From: Thalassotalea agarivorans
GTDB lineage: Bacteria > Pseudomonadota > Gammaproteobacteria > Enterobacterales > Alteromonadaceae
NCBI RefSeq assembly: GCF_030295955.1
Contig: NZ_AP027363.1
Coordinates: 186,001-250,000, forward strand
Reading direction: 5' to 3'
Length of the DNA stretch: 64,000 nt
The notes below the pieces were generated by a model, which saw nothing but the letters and a program-made list of their open reading frames with translations, was not told where the DNA came from and searched no databases. Positions within the stretch are counted from its first letter, which is position 1. Every line of letters starts with the position of its first letter. Position numbers and translations under genes: made by a program. Below, piece after piece: positions 8,773 through 17,539 of the stretch.

Positions 8773-9867
8773 ATGCCAAATATAATAAAGTCGGCACATG
8801 CGGAACTATACCGCATACCTCTAAAAGAGGTTTTGACCGATGCAAAACATGGCGATCATACTCACTTTGAAGTCATTCTCTGTCGTATAACTACGGAAGA
8901 TGGTCAAGAAGGCGTAGGTTATACCTATACAGGTGGTAAAGGTGGTCAAGCTATTTACACGCTTGTTAATGACGAGATATGCCCAACGTTGGTAGGTCAG
9001 GATGCCGATGCTATAGAAGCGATTTGGCATAAAATGCAATGGGATTTCCACTATGTAGGGCGTGGCGGAATTTTAAGCTTTGCTATTTCAGCGGTGGATA
9101 TCGCTCTGTGGGATATTAAAGGTAAAAGAGAAAATTTACCTTTATGGAAGATGGCAGGTGGCGCCTCTAATCAAACCAAGTGCTACGCTGGTGGTATTGA
9201 TCTAAATTTCACCAAGGACAAATTGCTAGCCAATATTCAAGGGTACTTGGATAGGGGATTCAACGCCGTAAAAATTAAAGTGGGCAAAGACGATTGCTAT
9301 GAAGATGTCGATCGAGTTAAAGCCGTGCGTGAGCTTATTGGTCCAGACATTACTTTTATGGTCGATGCAAACTATTCTATGTCAGTAGAGAAAGCCATTA
9401 AATTTGGTAAGGCTATCGAACAATACGATATTTCGTGGTTTGAAGAGCCTACGATCCCAGACGATTATCAGGGATTTGCAGAGATATCAACGGCACTTAA
9501 TATTCCACTCGCCATGGGTGAAAACCTGCACACTATTCATGAATTTATCTATGCTATTGAACAAGCCGAGTTAGGTTTTTTGCAGCCAGATGCGTCGAAT
9601 ATTGGTGGAATAACGGGTTGGCTAATGGTTGCCGAAATGGCAAAACAGGCAAATTTGCCTGTTTGCAGCCATGGTATGCATGAGCTTCATGTCTCGCTAA
9701 TGTCTTCACAACCTCATGCAGGTTATTTAGAAGTACATTCATTTCCAATCGATGAGTACACCACGCATCCTGTTCGATTAGAGGACGGCTTGGCTGTAGC
9801 TCCAGATATTGCCGGCACAGGCGTTGTTTTTGATATGACGCTAATGGCGCCGTATTTAGTTAAATAG
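8773..9867 (+). CDS. 3,6-anhydro-L-galactonate cycloisomerase (enolase superfamily)
   Basis: A 364-residue enolase-superfamily protein of the mandelate racemase/muconate lactonising branch. It has the KxK motif (Lys167, Lys169), metal ligands Asp198, Glu224 and Glu250, and a catalytic His300 in SHGMHELH. From memory, the sequence is closely similar throughout to the characterised Vibrio sp. EJY3 3,6-anhydro-L-galactonate cycloisomerase, including [16 protein letters not shown] and SFPIDEYT. That enzyme opens the anhydro ring to give 2-keto-3-deoxy-L-galactonate. It is the first gene of a four-gene operon that supplies the flanking AHG steps, behind two ATTGTTAACAAT sites. The specific activity is well supported by similarity and context but not tested. 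Confidence 0.9.
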   Translation: MPNIIKSAHAELYRIPLKEVLTDAKHGDHTHFEVILCRITTEDGQEGVGYTYTGGKGGQAIYTLVNDEICPTLVGQDADAIEAIWHKMQWDFHYVGRGGILSFAISAVDIALWDIKGKRENLPLWKMAGGASNQTKCYAGGIDLNFTKDKLLANIQGYLDRGFNAVKIKVGKDDCYEDVDRVKAVRELIGPDITFMVDANYSMSVEKAIKFGKAIEQYDISWFEEPTIPDDYQGFAEISTALNIPLAMGENLHTIHEFIYAIEQAELGFLQPDASNIGGITGWLMVAEMAKQANLPVCSHGMHELHVSLMSSQPHAGYLEVHSFPIDEYTTHPVRLEDGLAVAPDIAGTGVVFDMTLMAPYLVK

Positions 9868-9882
9868 AGTAGAGGACTTGTA

Positions 9883-10905
9883 ATGCAAGCAGCTCAGTAT
9901 ATAGGTAATAAATCATTTAAAATCGTTGACGCTGCAACGATTGCGCCACAAGAAGGCGAGGTAAGATTAGACGTAGGCTATGTTGGTATATGTGGTACTG
10001 ACATGCATATTTATCATGGTGTCATGGATCAACGCGTCAACCCACCTGCAACGATTGGTCATGAAATCTCAGGCGTTGTAGCAGAGCTAGGTAAAGGCGT
10101 TGAAGGTTTTAATGTTGGCGACAAAGTGGTTGTAAGACCCTTGGACTATTGCGGTGAATGCCCTACATGTGAAGCAGGTTATTCGCATGTTTGTCAAAAT
10201 TTGAAATTTATGGGGATAGATACGCCTGGTGCATTTCAAAATTCTTGGACGGTGAAAGCTAGAACACTTCATAAACTTCCTGACAATGTATCGTTAAAAC
10301 TAGGTGCACTTGTAGAGCCTTTAGCTGTTGCTTGTCATGATATTCGTCGAGCTAATGTTAAAGCGGGCGAAAAAGCCGTTGTTATTGGTGGTGGTCCGAT
10401 TGGTCAACTCGTTGCCTTAGTTGCTAAATCGGTTGGTGCCGAGGTACTGATTTCAGAAGTTAACGATGCTCGTTTGGATTTCGCTAAGCAGTATGGCGTA
10501 AAAACAATTAACCCAATGAAAGAAGACATTGAAGCGTATGTGCAAGAATGGACGGGTACGAAAGGGGCAGAAGTTGTTTTTGAAGTATCAGGTGTACAGC
10601 CAGCAATTGATGTCATGACTAAAATCGCGGCAGTGCGCGGTCGTATTTGTATGGTAGCGATTCACGCTAACGCACCACAAGTCGATTTGTTTCAATTCTT
10701 CTGGAAAGAACTCGAACTCCTTGGTGCTCGTGTTTATGAGCGTGAAGACTTTGATATGGCGATAGAACTAATATCGTCTGGGAAAGTGTCATTAGAACCA
10801 TTCATCAGTTCGATTAATAATTTAGATGATATAGGGCAAGCCTTTGCCAATATGGATGGCAACCCATCCGGTATGAAGGCACTTGTTTCTTGTCAGCAGT
10901 CATAG
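9883..10905 (+). CDS. Zinc-dependent dehydrogenase, probable 2-keto-3-deoxy-L-galactonate 5-dehydrogenase
   Basis: A 340-residue medium-chain dehydrogenase. Catalytic zinc ligands Cys37, His60 and Glu61, structural zinc Cys90, Cys93, Cys96 and Cys104, and a Rossmann GGGPIG motif are present; the overall pattern is that of the sorbitol/threonine dehydrogenase group. Known AHG pathways oxidise 2-keto-3-deoxy-L-galactonate at C5 to a 2,5-diketo intermediate, which is then reduced to 2-keto-3-deoxy-D-gluconate. This enzyme, placed between the cycloisomerase (15 bases upstream, GAGG Shine-Dalgarno) and a KduD-like reductase, fits the oxidising step. The family is certain; the substrate is inferred from the operon. 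Confidence 0.82.
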   Translation: MQAAQYIGNKSFKIVDAATIAPQEGEVRLDVGYVGICGTDMHIYHGVMDQRVNPPATIGHEISGVVAELGKGVEGFNVGDKVVVRPLDYCGECPTCEAGYSHVCQNLKFMGIDTPGAFQNSWTVKARTLHKLPDNVSLKLGALVEPLAVACHDIRRANVKAGEKAVVIGGGPIGQLVALVAKSVGAEVLISEVNDARLDFAKQYGVKTINPMKEDIEAYVQEWTGTKGAEVVFEVSGVQPAIDVMTKIAAVRGRICMVAIHANAPQVDLFQFFWKELELLGARVYEREDFDMAIELISSGKVSLEPFISSINNLDDIGQAFANMDGNPSGMKALVSCQQS

Positions 10906-10916
10906 AGAATATAAAC

Positions 10917-11681
10917 ATGTTAGAGCAATTTGATTTAACTGGAAAAGTGGCTTTGGTAACCGGCTGTAGCCGCGGTATTGGCCTAGCCATGGCAGAAGGT
11001 CTAGCGCAAGCAGGTGCTGATGTAATTGGCGTTTCAGCTTCATTAGCTGCAACCGGCAGTGCGCCAGCAAAAGCAGTTGAAGCGGCAGGTAAGCAATTTT
11101 ATGCGTATCAATGTGACTTTTCGTCTCGCGAAAGTGTTTCAGCATTTTTAAAGCAAGTGATCGCCGATCATCCGCAAATCGATATTTTAGTCAATAACGC
11201 AGGCTCTATTCTACGTGATCCGGCGACCATCCACAGTGACGAATACTGGGACAACATTATTGAAATTAACCTAAATTCTCAGTTTATTGTTAGCCGAGAA
11301 ATAGGCAAAACCATGGTAGAACGTGGTAGTGGTAAAATCATATTTACGGCTTCGCTGTTAACCTTTCAAGGTGGCATTACTGTGCCAGGCTACGCCGCAA
11401 GTAAAGGTGCCATTGGTCAACTTACCAAAGCACTAGCAAATGAATGGGCAAGCAAAGGTGTCAATGTTAACGCGATTGCGCCAGGCTATATTGCTACTGA
11501 TAACACAGAAGCATTGCGAAATGATGAATCACGAGCTAAGTCTATTCTAGAGCGTATTCCTCAAGGTCGCTGGGGTGAACCAGAAGACTTTAAGGGACCA
11601 ACGGTATTCTTAGCTTCTAAAGCTTCGGATTATATGAATGGCGCTATCGTATTGGTCGATGGCGGCTGGATGGGGCGTTAA
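10917..11681 (+). CDS. kduD: KduD-like 2-keto-3-deoxy-D-gluconate 5-dehydrogenase (SDR)
   Basis: A 254-residue classical short-chain dehydrogenase: TGCSRGIG nucleotide motif, NNAG, catalytic Tyr-x-x-x-Lys in YAASKGA. The C-terminal half ([48 protein letters not shown]) is very close to E. coli KduD as I recall it. KduD interconverts 2,5-diketo-3-deoxygluconate and 2-keto-3-deoxy-D-gluconate, the reduction needed to finish C5 inversion of the AHG-derived acid. The ATG at 10917 is chosen over an upstream TTG inside the previous gene, because an AGAGA Shine-Dalgarno stands just before it and family members start near this point. Confidence 0.87.
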   Translation: MLEQFDLTGKVALVTGCSRGIGLAMAEGLAQAGADVIGVSASLAATGSAPAKAVEAAGKQFYAYQCDFSSRESVSAFLKQVIADHPQIDILVNNAGSILRDPATIHSDEYWDNIIEINLNSQFIVSREIGKTMVERGSGKIIFTASLLTFQGGITVPGYAASKGAIGQLTKALANEWASKGVNVNAIAPGYIATDNTEALRNDESRAKSILERIPQGRWGEPEDFKGPTVFLASKASDYMNGAIVLVDGGWMGR

Positions 11682-11682
11682 T

Positions 11683-13137
11683 ATGACCATTTTTAACAAT
11701 GTAAACTTTATCAATGGCGAATATATTCCTTCTTCGTCAAAAGAAACGATTGATGTATTGAGCCCAAGTACAGGAAAACTTGTTGGTACTATCCCAGCAG
11801 GTTCTGTTGAAGACGCGCAGCTTGCGCTAGAAACAGCTAATCAAGCACAAAAACCTTGGGCAGCAAAGACAGCTAGAGAGCGTCAAACCATACTGCGAAA
11901 GTTCGCCTGTTTAATTCGAGAAAAGAATGAAGAGCTAGCGACATTATTAGTGCAAGAACAAGGCAAGTTATTGGACGTTGCGCGCATGGAAGCAGAAGTT
12001 ACTGCAACATTTATTGAATATGCATGCGACAATGCTTTGACGACTGAAGGCGATATACTGCCGTCAGATATCCCTGATGAAAAAATTTATATTCATAAAG
12101 TGCCAAGAGGTGTCGTTGTTGCTATAACGGCTTGGAACTTCCCGCTAGCACTTGCTGGTCGTAAAATTGGTCCGGCGCTAATCACGGGTAACACGATTGT
12201 TGTAAAACCTACGCAAGAAACACCACTTTCTACCATGATGTTAGGTGAACTGGCTAATCAGGCTGGTATTCCAGCTGGTGTACTTAACATTATTAATGGT
12301 ACGGGTAGCGTTGTTGGTCAGCATTTGTGTGAAAGTGAAATTACTAAACTTATCACTATGACAGGTAGTACAAGAGCCGGTCAGATTATTCATCAAGCAA
12401 GCGGCAAGCACCTTACACCTGTTATGTTGGAACTAGGCGGTAAAGCACCGTTTGTGGTGATGGAAGATGCCGACTTAGATAAAGCTGTTGAAGATGCTGT
12501 GACTACTCGTTACGCCAACTGTGGCCAAGTATGTACCTGTGCAGAGCGTATTTATGTGCACGAATCAGTGTACGATGCGTTTGTAGAAAAGTTTGTACCA
12601 AAGGTGAAAGCAATTAAAGTTGGCGATCCAATGGACCCAAGCACTGACATGGGACCTAAAGTGAATGCTAATGAAATTAGTCATATACACTCGCTGGTAG
12701 AAAAAGGTATTGCGGAAGGTGCCACGCTAGCAACGGGCGGCAAGGTTGCTACAGTTGATGGTTTTGAAGGTGGCAACTGGTATGAACCAACGGTACTAGT
12801 CGACGTAGCACAAGACAACACCTTAGTGCATGAAGAAACCTTTGGTCCTATCGTTCCGATTGTAAAATTCAGTACCTTAGACCAAGTGATTACGTACTGT
12901 AATGACTCTGAATATGGTTTATCGGCTTATCTATACACATACAACACCCGTTACATTCATCAGGCTATCGCCGAGTTGGAAGTTGGTGAAGTTTATGTAA
13001 ACCGCGGTATTGGCGAACAACATCAAGGTTTCCACAATGGTTGGAAAATGAGTGGAGCCGGTGGTGAAGATGGCAAATATGGCCTTGAACAGTATTTGGA
13101 AAAGAAAACCGTATACCTAAATGAGTCTTATAAGTAA
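11683..13137 (+). CDS. 3,6-anhydro-L-galactose dehydrogenase (aldehyde dehydrogenase family)
   Basis: A 484-residue NAD(P)-dependent aldehyde dehydrogenase of the lactaldehyde/succinate-semialdehyde group. It has the cofactor motif TGSTRAG, the general base Glu250 (LELGGKAP) and the catalytic Cys284 (GQVCTCAER). In agar-using bacteria this family oxidises 3,6-anhydro-L-galactose to the anhydrogalactonate used by the cycloisomerase encoded first in this operon. The start at 11683, 1 base after the SDR stop and preceded by GGGG, is preferred over an in-frame ATG inside the SDR gene. It is the last gene before a terminator at 13191. Substrate assignment rests on similarity and operon. Confidence 0.87.
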   Translation: MTIFNNVNFINGEYIPSSSKETIDVLSPSTGKLVGTIPAGSVEDAQLALETANQAQKPWAAKTARERQTILRKFACLIREKNEELATLLVQEQGKLLDVARMEAEVTATFIEYACDNALTTEGDILPSDIPDEKIYIHKVPRGVVVAITAWNFPLALAGRKIGPALITGNTIVVKPTQETPLSTMMLGELANQAGIPAGVLNIINGTGSVVGQHLCESEITKLITMTGSTRAGQIIHQASGKHLTPVMLELGGKAPFVVMEDADLDKAVEDAVTTRYANCGQVCTCAERIYVHESVYDAFVEKFVPKVKAIKVGDPMDPSTDMGPKVNANEISHIHSLVEKGIAEGATLATGGKVATVDGFEGGNWYEPTVLVDVAQDNTLVHEETFGPIVPIVKFSTLDQVITYCNDSEYGLSAYLYTYNTRYIHQAIAELEVGEVYVNRGIGEQHQGFHNGWKMSGAGGEDGKYGLEQYLEKKTVYLNESYK

Positions 13138-13190
13138 CAGACGCATTTAATTAATTACTTTGTTTTGGATCCCCTCCTCATACAATGTTT

Positions 13191-13222
13191 GGGCAATACC
13201 TTGTGGTAATGCCCTTTTTTTT
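13191..13222 (+). terminator. Rho-independent terminator of the AHG operon
   Basis: GGGCAATACC and GGTAATGCCC pair with one internal mismatch around a TTGT loop, followed by eight T. It ends the four-gene AHG operon. The AGGAG Shine-Dalgarno of the next gene begins right after the T-run, so the PhoD-like gene is likely expressed by read-through. Confidence 0.85.
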
Positions 13223-13233
13223 AGGAGCAAAAA

Positions 13234-15597
13234 ATGAAAAGAAGAAATTTCCTAAAAATGGGCACTGCATCATTAGTGGGCGCGAGCGCCTTGAGCAGTA
13301 CTATTTTTACACGCGCTTTAGCAAATGCAGATAAAGCTGAGTTAACCCCAGCATTTAACATTAGAAACAATGTCACTAGCCACTGGTTAGGTGAGGCGCT
13401 TTGGGGCAATAGATTACAAGACTGGCGGGTACACGACGGCCGTATTGAATGTTTGCAAGGTGGAAAATACTTTGAAGTGCGCACAGCATCAATCCTTACT
13501 CATCAACTTTCTGACAAAGCAGCGTACGCTCATTTACGTGTAAAATTAGGTACATTAACTACAAACAAAACAGGTTTTGCGGGATTCTTACTCGGCGCAG
13601 GTGGTGCAGAGCTTGATTATCGTGGTGCATCGCTCACCCAGCGAGCGGCTGGTGAAAACGGCGGTATTATGGCCGTTGTTAATGAAAAAGGTGAGTTATC
13701 TGTTCGCGATTTTTCAAATGCTGATAAGCCGTTTAGCTATCAGCACTTTAACGCAAAGAATCTGACTAAATTAGGACAATTTTCTAAAAAGGCGCTCGCC
13801 TTGGATGTTGAAATTGTGCCGAACGGTAAGCACTTTGATCTGGTATTAACGTTGACGGAAGCCGCTTCAGGTAGAGAGATTAACAAGATCGCCGTCACGC
13901 AAGTTAAAAAGGAGCTACTCGTAGGCAACATTTTGTTGGTTTCATCACCTGATACCAAAAAAGTGGGCGCTCGTTGGTGGTTTTCTGATGTCGCGATGAG
14001 TGGTAGTAAAATTAAGCATGATAAACAGCAAACACTCGGTCCTGTTGTTGGTTGTATGCACAGCGTTAATAAAGATAATTTGCGTCTATCAACCCAGCTT
14101 ATGCCAGTGGCAGCCACAGAAATCAGTGAACTAACATTACAGGTTAAACAAACAGGTCAATCAACATGGGTAACCGCTCAAACATCTCCAGTGGAAGATG
14201 GTTTTGTGACTATATTTGATATAGCAAAGTGGCAGTACCAAGTTGACCACGATTATCGAATTGTGAATCCGAAAGCGCCTAAGCAGACCTTGTATCAAGG
14301 CACAGTGTCAAAAGATCCTGGTAACAGTAAAACACTTAAAATTGCGTTACATTCTTGCTTGACAGCGACCGCGAAGAATCTTGATGACGGGGCATATAAG
14401 GCACGTATTAAAGAAGAACGTGTGCTGGGTCGCTACTCGAAAGACAATATCCAGTTTCCACACACTGACTTAGTTCAGAATTGCGAAAAGCATCAACCAG
14501 ATTTGTATTTATTTGTTGGCGATCAGTTTTATGAAGGTACACCAACGCGTATTTGGCGAGGTAAACCAGATAGTAAACTCGATTTACTTTATCGCTGGTA
14601 TCTCTGGTATTGGACGCATCGAGAGCAATTAAAACATAGACCTGCGATTTTGCTTGCTGATGACCATGACGTTTTGCAAGGTAATTTGTGGGGTGTTGGT
14701 GGTCGAGATCCTGTCATTACTGAAACAGGTAAGCGCATGGAAGAAGACGGCGGTTATATGGAGACCAAATCACTGGTACAAATGGCCTATCGCATCCAGC
14801 ACAGTCATAATCCAGCACCGTATGACCCTACACCGATCGATCATGATATTCCTGTGACTTATGGCGCCTTTGTTTACGGTGGAACCAGCTTTGCGGTGAT
14901 TGAAGATAGAAAATTTAAATCGCGCCGTAATATCAAAGTAGACCCACGATATGTTCAAGGGGAACTGCTTGGTCAGCGCCAAGAGATCTTTTTGCGTGAA
15001 TGGAAAGACATGGACAAAGGGCTACCGAAAGTGGTGATTACTGCCAGTATGTATGGTTCTGCACAAACACGTGGTGATTTGATTCCGCTGCTTGACTATG
15101 ACTCTAATGGTTATCCGCACGATGGTAGAACACGAGCAGTTAAACTGATTAAAGATGCTAAAGCCGTTGTGCTTGCTGGCGACCAACATATTGCGATGCT
15201 AGCGAAACAAGGCATTAATGATCATACCGATGGTCCATTGTTTTTTGCGGGTCCTGCCGGCGCTGCATTTTGGCAACGATGGTTTGAAGGTGAAGGTCAA
15301 TTAGCCAACCAGCGAAACAATGATCCAAACACCGGTGACTTTGAAGATACGTTTGGCAATAAAATGCGTGTACTTGCAGTTGCTAATCCAAAAGTAAGCT
15401 ATAAAATCTTTAAATCGCAGGTGGGTGATAGTTGGTCTAACTTTTTGTCGGATCGCCGTTTGAAAAGTGAAGGTTACGGTCTAGTTAAGGTTGACCATCA
15501 AGCGCAGCAATTTCATTTTGAATGTTGGGAATTTGACGTCGATCCAACAACTGGAAAACAGTTTGATGGATGGCCTTATAGCCACAATTTCGAATAA
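13234..15597 (+). CDS. Tat-exported PhoD-like metallophosphoesterase with N-terminal lectin-like region
   Basis: A 787-residue protein beginning with a twin-arginine signal (KRRNFLKMGTASLVG, cleavage near residue 31), so a folded metalloprotein is exported to the periplasm. Residues from about 370 carry PhoD-type motifs: HSCLTATAKN (about 373), VGDQFYEG (about 428), ADDHDVLQGNLWG (about 475) and AGDQHIAML (about 647), which supply metal-binding Asp, Asn and His. PhoD enzymes are phosphomono- or diesterases. Residues about 45-255 (WLGEALWGNRL, LRVKLGTL, FAGFLLGAGG) look like a concanavalin-type beta-sandwich, unusual for plain PhoD. It follows the AHG operon after a terminator. It may act on a substituted algal sugar, but the substrate is unknown. 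Confidence 0.75.
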   Translation: MKRRNFLKMGTASLVGASALSSTIFTRALANADKAELTPAFNIRNNVTSHWLGEALWGNRLQDWRVHDGRIECLQGGKYFEVRTASILTHQLSDKAAYAHLRVKLGTLTTNKTGFAGFLLGAGGAELDYRGASLTQRAAGENGGIMAVVNEKGELSVRDFSNADKPFSYQHFNAKNLTKLGQFSKKALALDVEIVPNGKHFDLVLTLTEAASGREINKIAVTQVKKELLVGNILLVSSPDTKKVGARWWFSDVAMSGSKIKHDKQQTLGPVVGCMHSVNKDNLRLSTQLMPVAATEISELTLQVKQTGQSTWVTAQTSPVEDGFVTIFDIAKWQYQVDHDYRIVNPKAPKQTLYQGTVSKDPGNSKTLKIALHSCLTATAKNLDDGAYKARIKEERVLGRYSKDNIQFPHTDLVQNCEKHQPDLYLFVGDQFYEGTPTRIWRGKPDSKLDLLYRWYLWYWTHREQLKHRPAILLADDHDVLQGNLWGVGGRDPVITETGKRMEEDGGYMETKSLVQMAYRIQHSHNPAPYDPTPIDHDIPVTYGAFVYGGTSFAVIEDRKFKSRRNIKVDPRYVQGELLGQRQEIFLREWKDMDKGLPKVVITASMYGSAQTRGDLIPLLDYDSNGYPHDGRTRAVKLIKDAKAVVLAGDQHIAMLAKQGINDHTDGPLFFAGPAGAAFWQRWFEGEGQLANQRNNDPNTGDFEDTFGNKMRVLAVANPKVSYKIFKSQVGDSWSNFLSDRRLKSEGYGLVKVDHQAQQFHFECWEFDVDPTTGKQFDGWPYSHNFE

Positions 15598-15606
15598 TCA
15601 CTTTTG

Positions 15607-15640
15607 TTTAGGCAGCCATTGCTATTAATGGTTGCCTAAA
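15607..15640. terminator. Hairpin between convergent genes
   Basis: TTTAGGCAGCCATT and AATGGTTGCCTAAA form a 14-bp stem (one G-T pair) with a 6-base loop, in the 64-base gap between the convergent PhoD-like and beta-propeller genes. It has no long T-run on either strand, but its position suggests a bidirectional terminator. Confidence 0.65.
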
Positions 15641-15661
15641 CATTAAAGGTTTATTTCAGTA

Positions 15662-16726
15662 TTAACATTTCTCTAGTTTGATCGGCATACTATTACCGGC
15701 ACGCCATTGGCCGATGTATAGATTGCCGTCATCATCAACCACTATACCGTGAACATGATTAAACAAATCCCATGTGGTTTGTTGCTTTTCCTCGCCATCG
15801 ACTAATGCGGTTGTACCACCAAGTTGTGCTATGGGATTGAAATTCATATCAAGAATGCTAACAAAACCTGAATCCGTTGCATTAGTGCCGTCGATATCTG
15901 ACCAGCAAACAGGTACAAACATATGATTGTGAGCAAGGGTTGGTCTACCTACCCAAGCGCCATGCATATCAATTGTATCGATGTATTTCCCTTCTAGCGT
16001 AAAACGCTTGTACTGCATGTCCGCGCGTGAACTCACCAGTAAATGAGAGCCGTTTTGTGTGTCGCTTAACAGTTCAATGCCATGGGTGTTCGCTAGGTTA
16101 TAGTGAGTGTCGCTATTTTCGTGTCCACCCCAATGGCGAACATATTGACCGTGTTTATTGTATTGAATGACAAAGTCGCTGCCATATCCGTCGGTGACAT
16201 AAAGGTCTGAATTGTCGCCAATGACAATATCTGTAGGTCTAAAAGGCATGTCGGGTGTATAAATACCAATTGTCTGAGGGTGACCGATAATAAATTCAAC
16301 ATGACCGTCTATAGTTAGCTTAGCGATACAACCATTTTGAGGAATAACTTTATTAAACGGTGAATCCCACGCTTCTGTCGATTTTCCATCCCAATGGCGA
16401 TTGGTTTTCCAACCACTGTCGACGAGATAGATAAATTCTTGATCATCTTCTTGCACGATTCTTATGGCATGAGCGCCAGGAAACTGCGTACAAAACGCGT
16501 CGGCTAAGGTGCCATCGGGATTGATCACAATCAGATTATTTTGTGGATGATCTGTCACTAAAAATAACCGGCCTTTGCTGTCAAATGCCATATCATGACA
16601 GTTTTCAACAGGCGCTTGCTGCCCCTTAAATTGGCACCATTGTGTGTTAACACGATATTGAAAGGGTTGGCTTCCTATGATTTTTCCATGAGGATTTACG
16701 CCAGATTTAGGTAATATATTGTTCAT
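15662..16726 (-). CDS. NHL/six-bladed beta-propeller protein of unknown function
   Basis: A 354-residue protein with repeated blade-like segments: CHDMAFDSKGRLFLVTD, RPTDIVIGDNSDLYVTDGYG, NTHGIELL and HVHGIVVDDDGNLYIGQW. These are typical of NHL-repeat propellers, including the lyase part of peptidylglycine amidating enzymes and sugar lactonases. There is no signal peptide or membrane segment, so it is probably cytoplasmic. It is the last gene of a three-gene operon, directly abutting the esterase stop, after a class III-like alcohol dehydrogenase. A lactonase-like or lyase-like role on a sugar acid or formaldehyde adduct is conceivable; nothing in the sequence fixes it. Confidence 0.7.
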   Translation of the reverse strand: MNNILPKSGVNPHGKIIGSQPFQYRVNTQWCQFKGQQAPVENCHDMAFDSKGRLFLVTDHPQNNLIVINPDGTLADAFCTQFPGAHAIRIVQEDDQEFIYLVDSGWKTNRHWDGKSTEAWDSPFNKVIPQNGCIAKLTIDGHVEFIIGHPQTIGIYTPDMPFRPTDIVIGDNSDLYVTDGYGSDFVIQYNKHGQYVRHWGGHENSDTHYNLANTHGIELLSDTQNGSHLLVSSRADMQYKRFTLEGKYIDTIDMHGAWVGRPTLAHNHMFVPVCWSDIDGTNATDSGFVSILDMNFNPIAQLGGTTALVDGEEKQQTTWDLFNHVHGIVVDDDGNLYIGQWRAGNSMPIKLEKC

Positions 16727-17530
16727 TTAAGATTGTCTTTGAATCTGATCAAAAAACTGCAGTGTTGTTGCTATATGTTTATGCCAATAAGCCCATTCAT
16801 GTCCGCCATAATGCTTTTCGTAGCTAAACGTTATATTGGCTTGTGTTAGTCGCTTGGCCAGCAGGTTATTGCTTTCAAACAGCTCATCATGTTGGCCGCA
16901 ATCAAAGCGCATGGGAGTTAATTCTGCTACGTGCTTTTTACACCAGTAAACTATGTTAGATTCTAGTTCGTCATTTTTCTCTTGGTATTGATGAAGAGAT
17001 ACTTCAGTGAAAAATTTCAAATCTTCTAGGCAGGTAACGGAAGAATGCCCTGAGATGCCCTTGAATAAACTGGGGTATTTCGCACCCAACCTTAGTGCGC
17101 CATATCCGCCCATTGATAGACCTGTGATATACCAATTGCTCTCTTTAGAGACCGCCGATACCGTCTGTTCTACAGCCAATCTTACATCTTCAACAATCCA
17201 ACGATCGTAGTCTTCACCGTTAGATAATGGTAAGTAAGCACTTCCTTCTAAAACTCCGCCGTCTGATGGCATCACCAACACGAAGTCTGACAGTCCCTGC
17301 TGTTTTAATTGGTCATAAACAGTGTGTACACCACCAAGATTCATCCAAACCCAATGATTGCCATAGACGCCATGCAAAAGCAAAACAACCGGTGCATTCT
17401 CTGCAATAAGATGCGCATTGTAGATACTGATATCATGTCTACGGCCAGTATTTGATGAGTATACTGTGACAAACTGTGTATCTTTTGGTGTAAATTCTGG
17501 GTTTGATACTTCCAACCTTAATGCGGTCAT
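16727..17530 (-). CDS. Esterase D-family hydrolase, probable S-formylglutathione hydrolase
   Basis: A 267-residue alpha/beta hydrolase of the esterase-D (PF00756) type. The nucleophile elbow GLSMGGYGA has Ser139, and the likely triad is completed by Asp215 (CGQHDELF) and His244 (GGHEWAYWHKH). LLLHGVYGNHWVW supplies the oxyanion-hole region. S-formylglutathione hydrolases (FrmB/EstD) belong here and act after glutathione-dependent formaldehyde dehydrogenase, whose likely homologue lies 9 bases upstream in the same operon. That pairing supports formaldehyde disposal. An acetyl-esterase acting on decorated algal sugars is the main alternative. Confidence 0.75.
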   Translation of the reverse strand: MTALRLEVSNPEFTPKDTQFVTVYSSNTGRRHDISIYNAHLIAENAPVVLLLHGVYGNHWVWMNLGGVHTVYDQLKQQGLSDFVLVMPSDGGVLEGSAYLPLSNGEDYDRWIVEDVRLAVEQTVSAVSKESNWYITGLSMGGYGALRLGAKYPSLFKGISGHSSVTCLEDLKFFTEVSLHQYQEKNDELESNIVYWCKKHVAELTPMRFDCGQHDELFESNNLLAKRLTQANITFSYEKHYGGHEWAYWHKHIATTLQFFDQIQRQS

Positions 17531-17539
17531 ATCTATTCC

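Noticed and set aside
13740-14117. A 125-codon antisense frame inside the PhoD-like gene
   Set aside because: The sense frame has clear family motifs and signal peptide; the antisense product looks like no protein and has no ribosome site.
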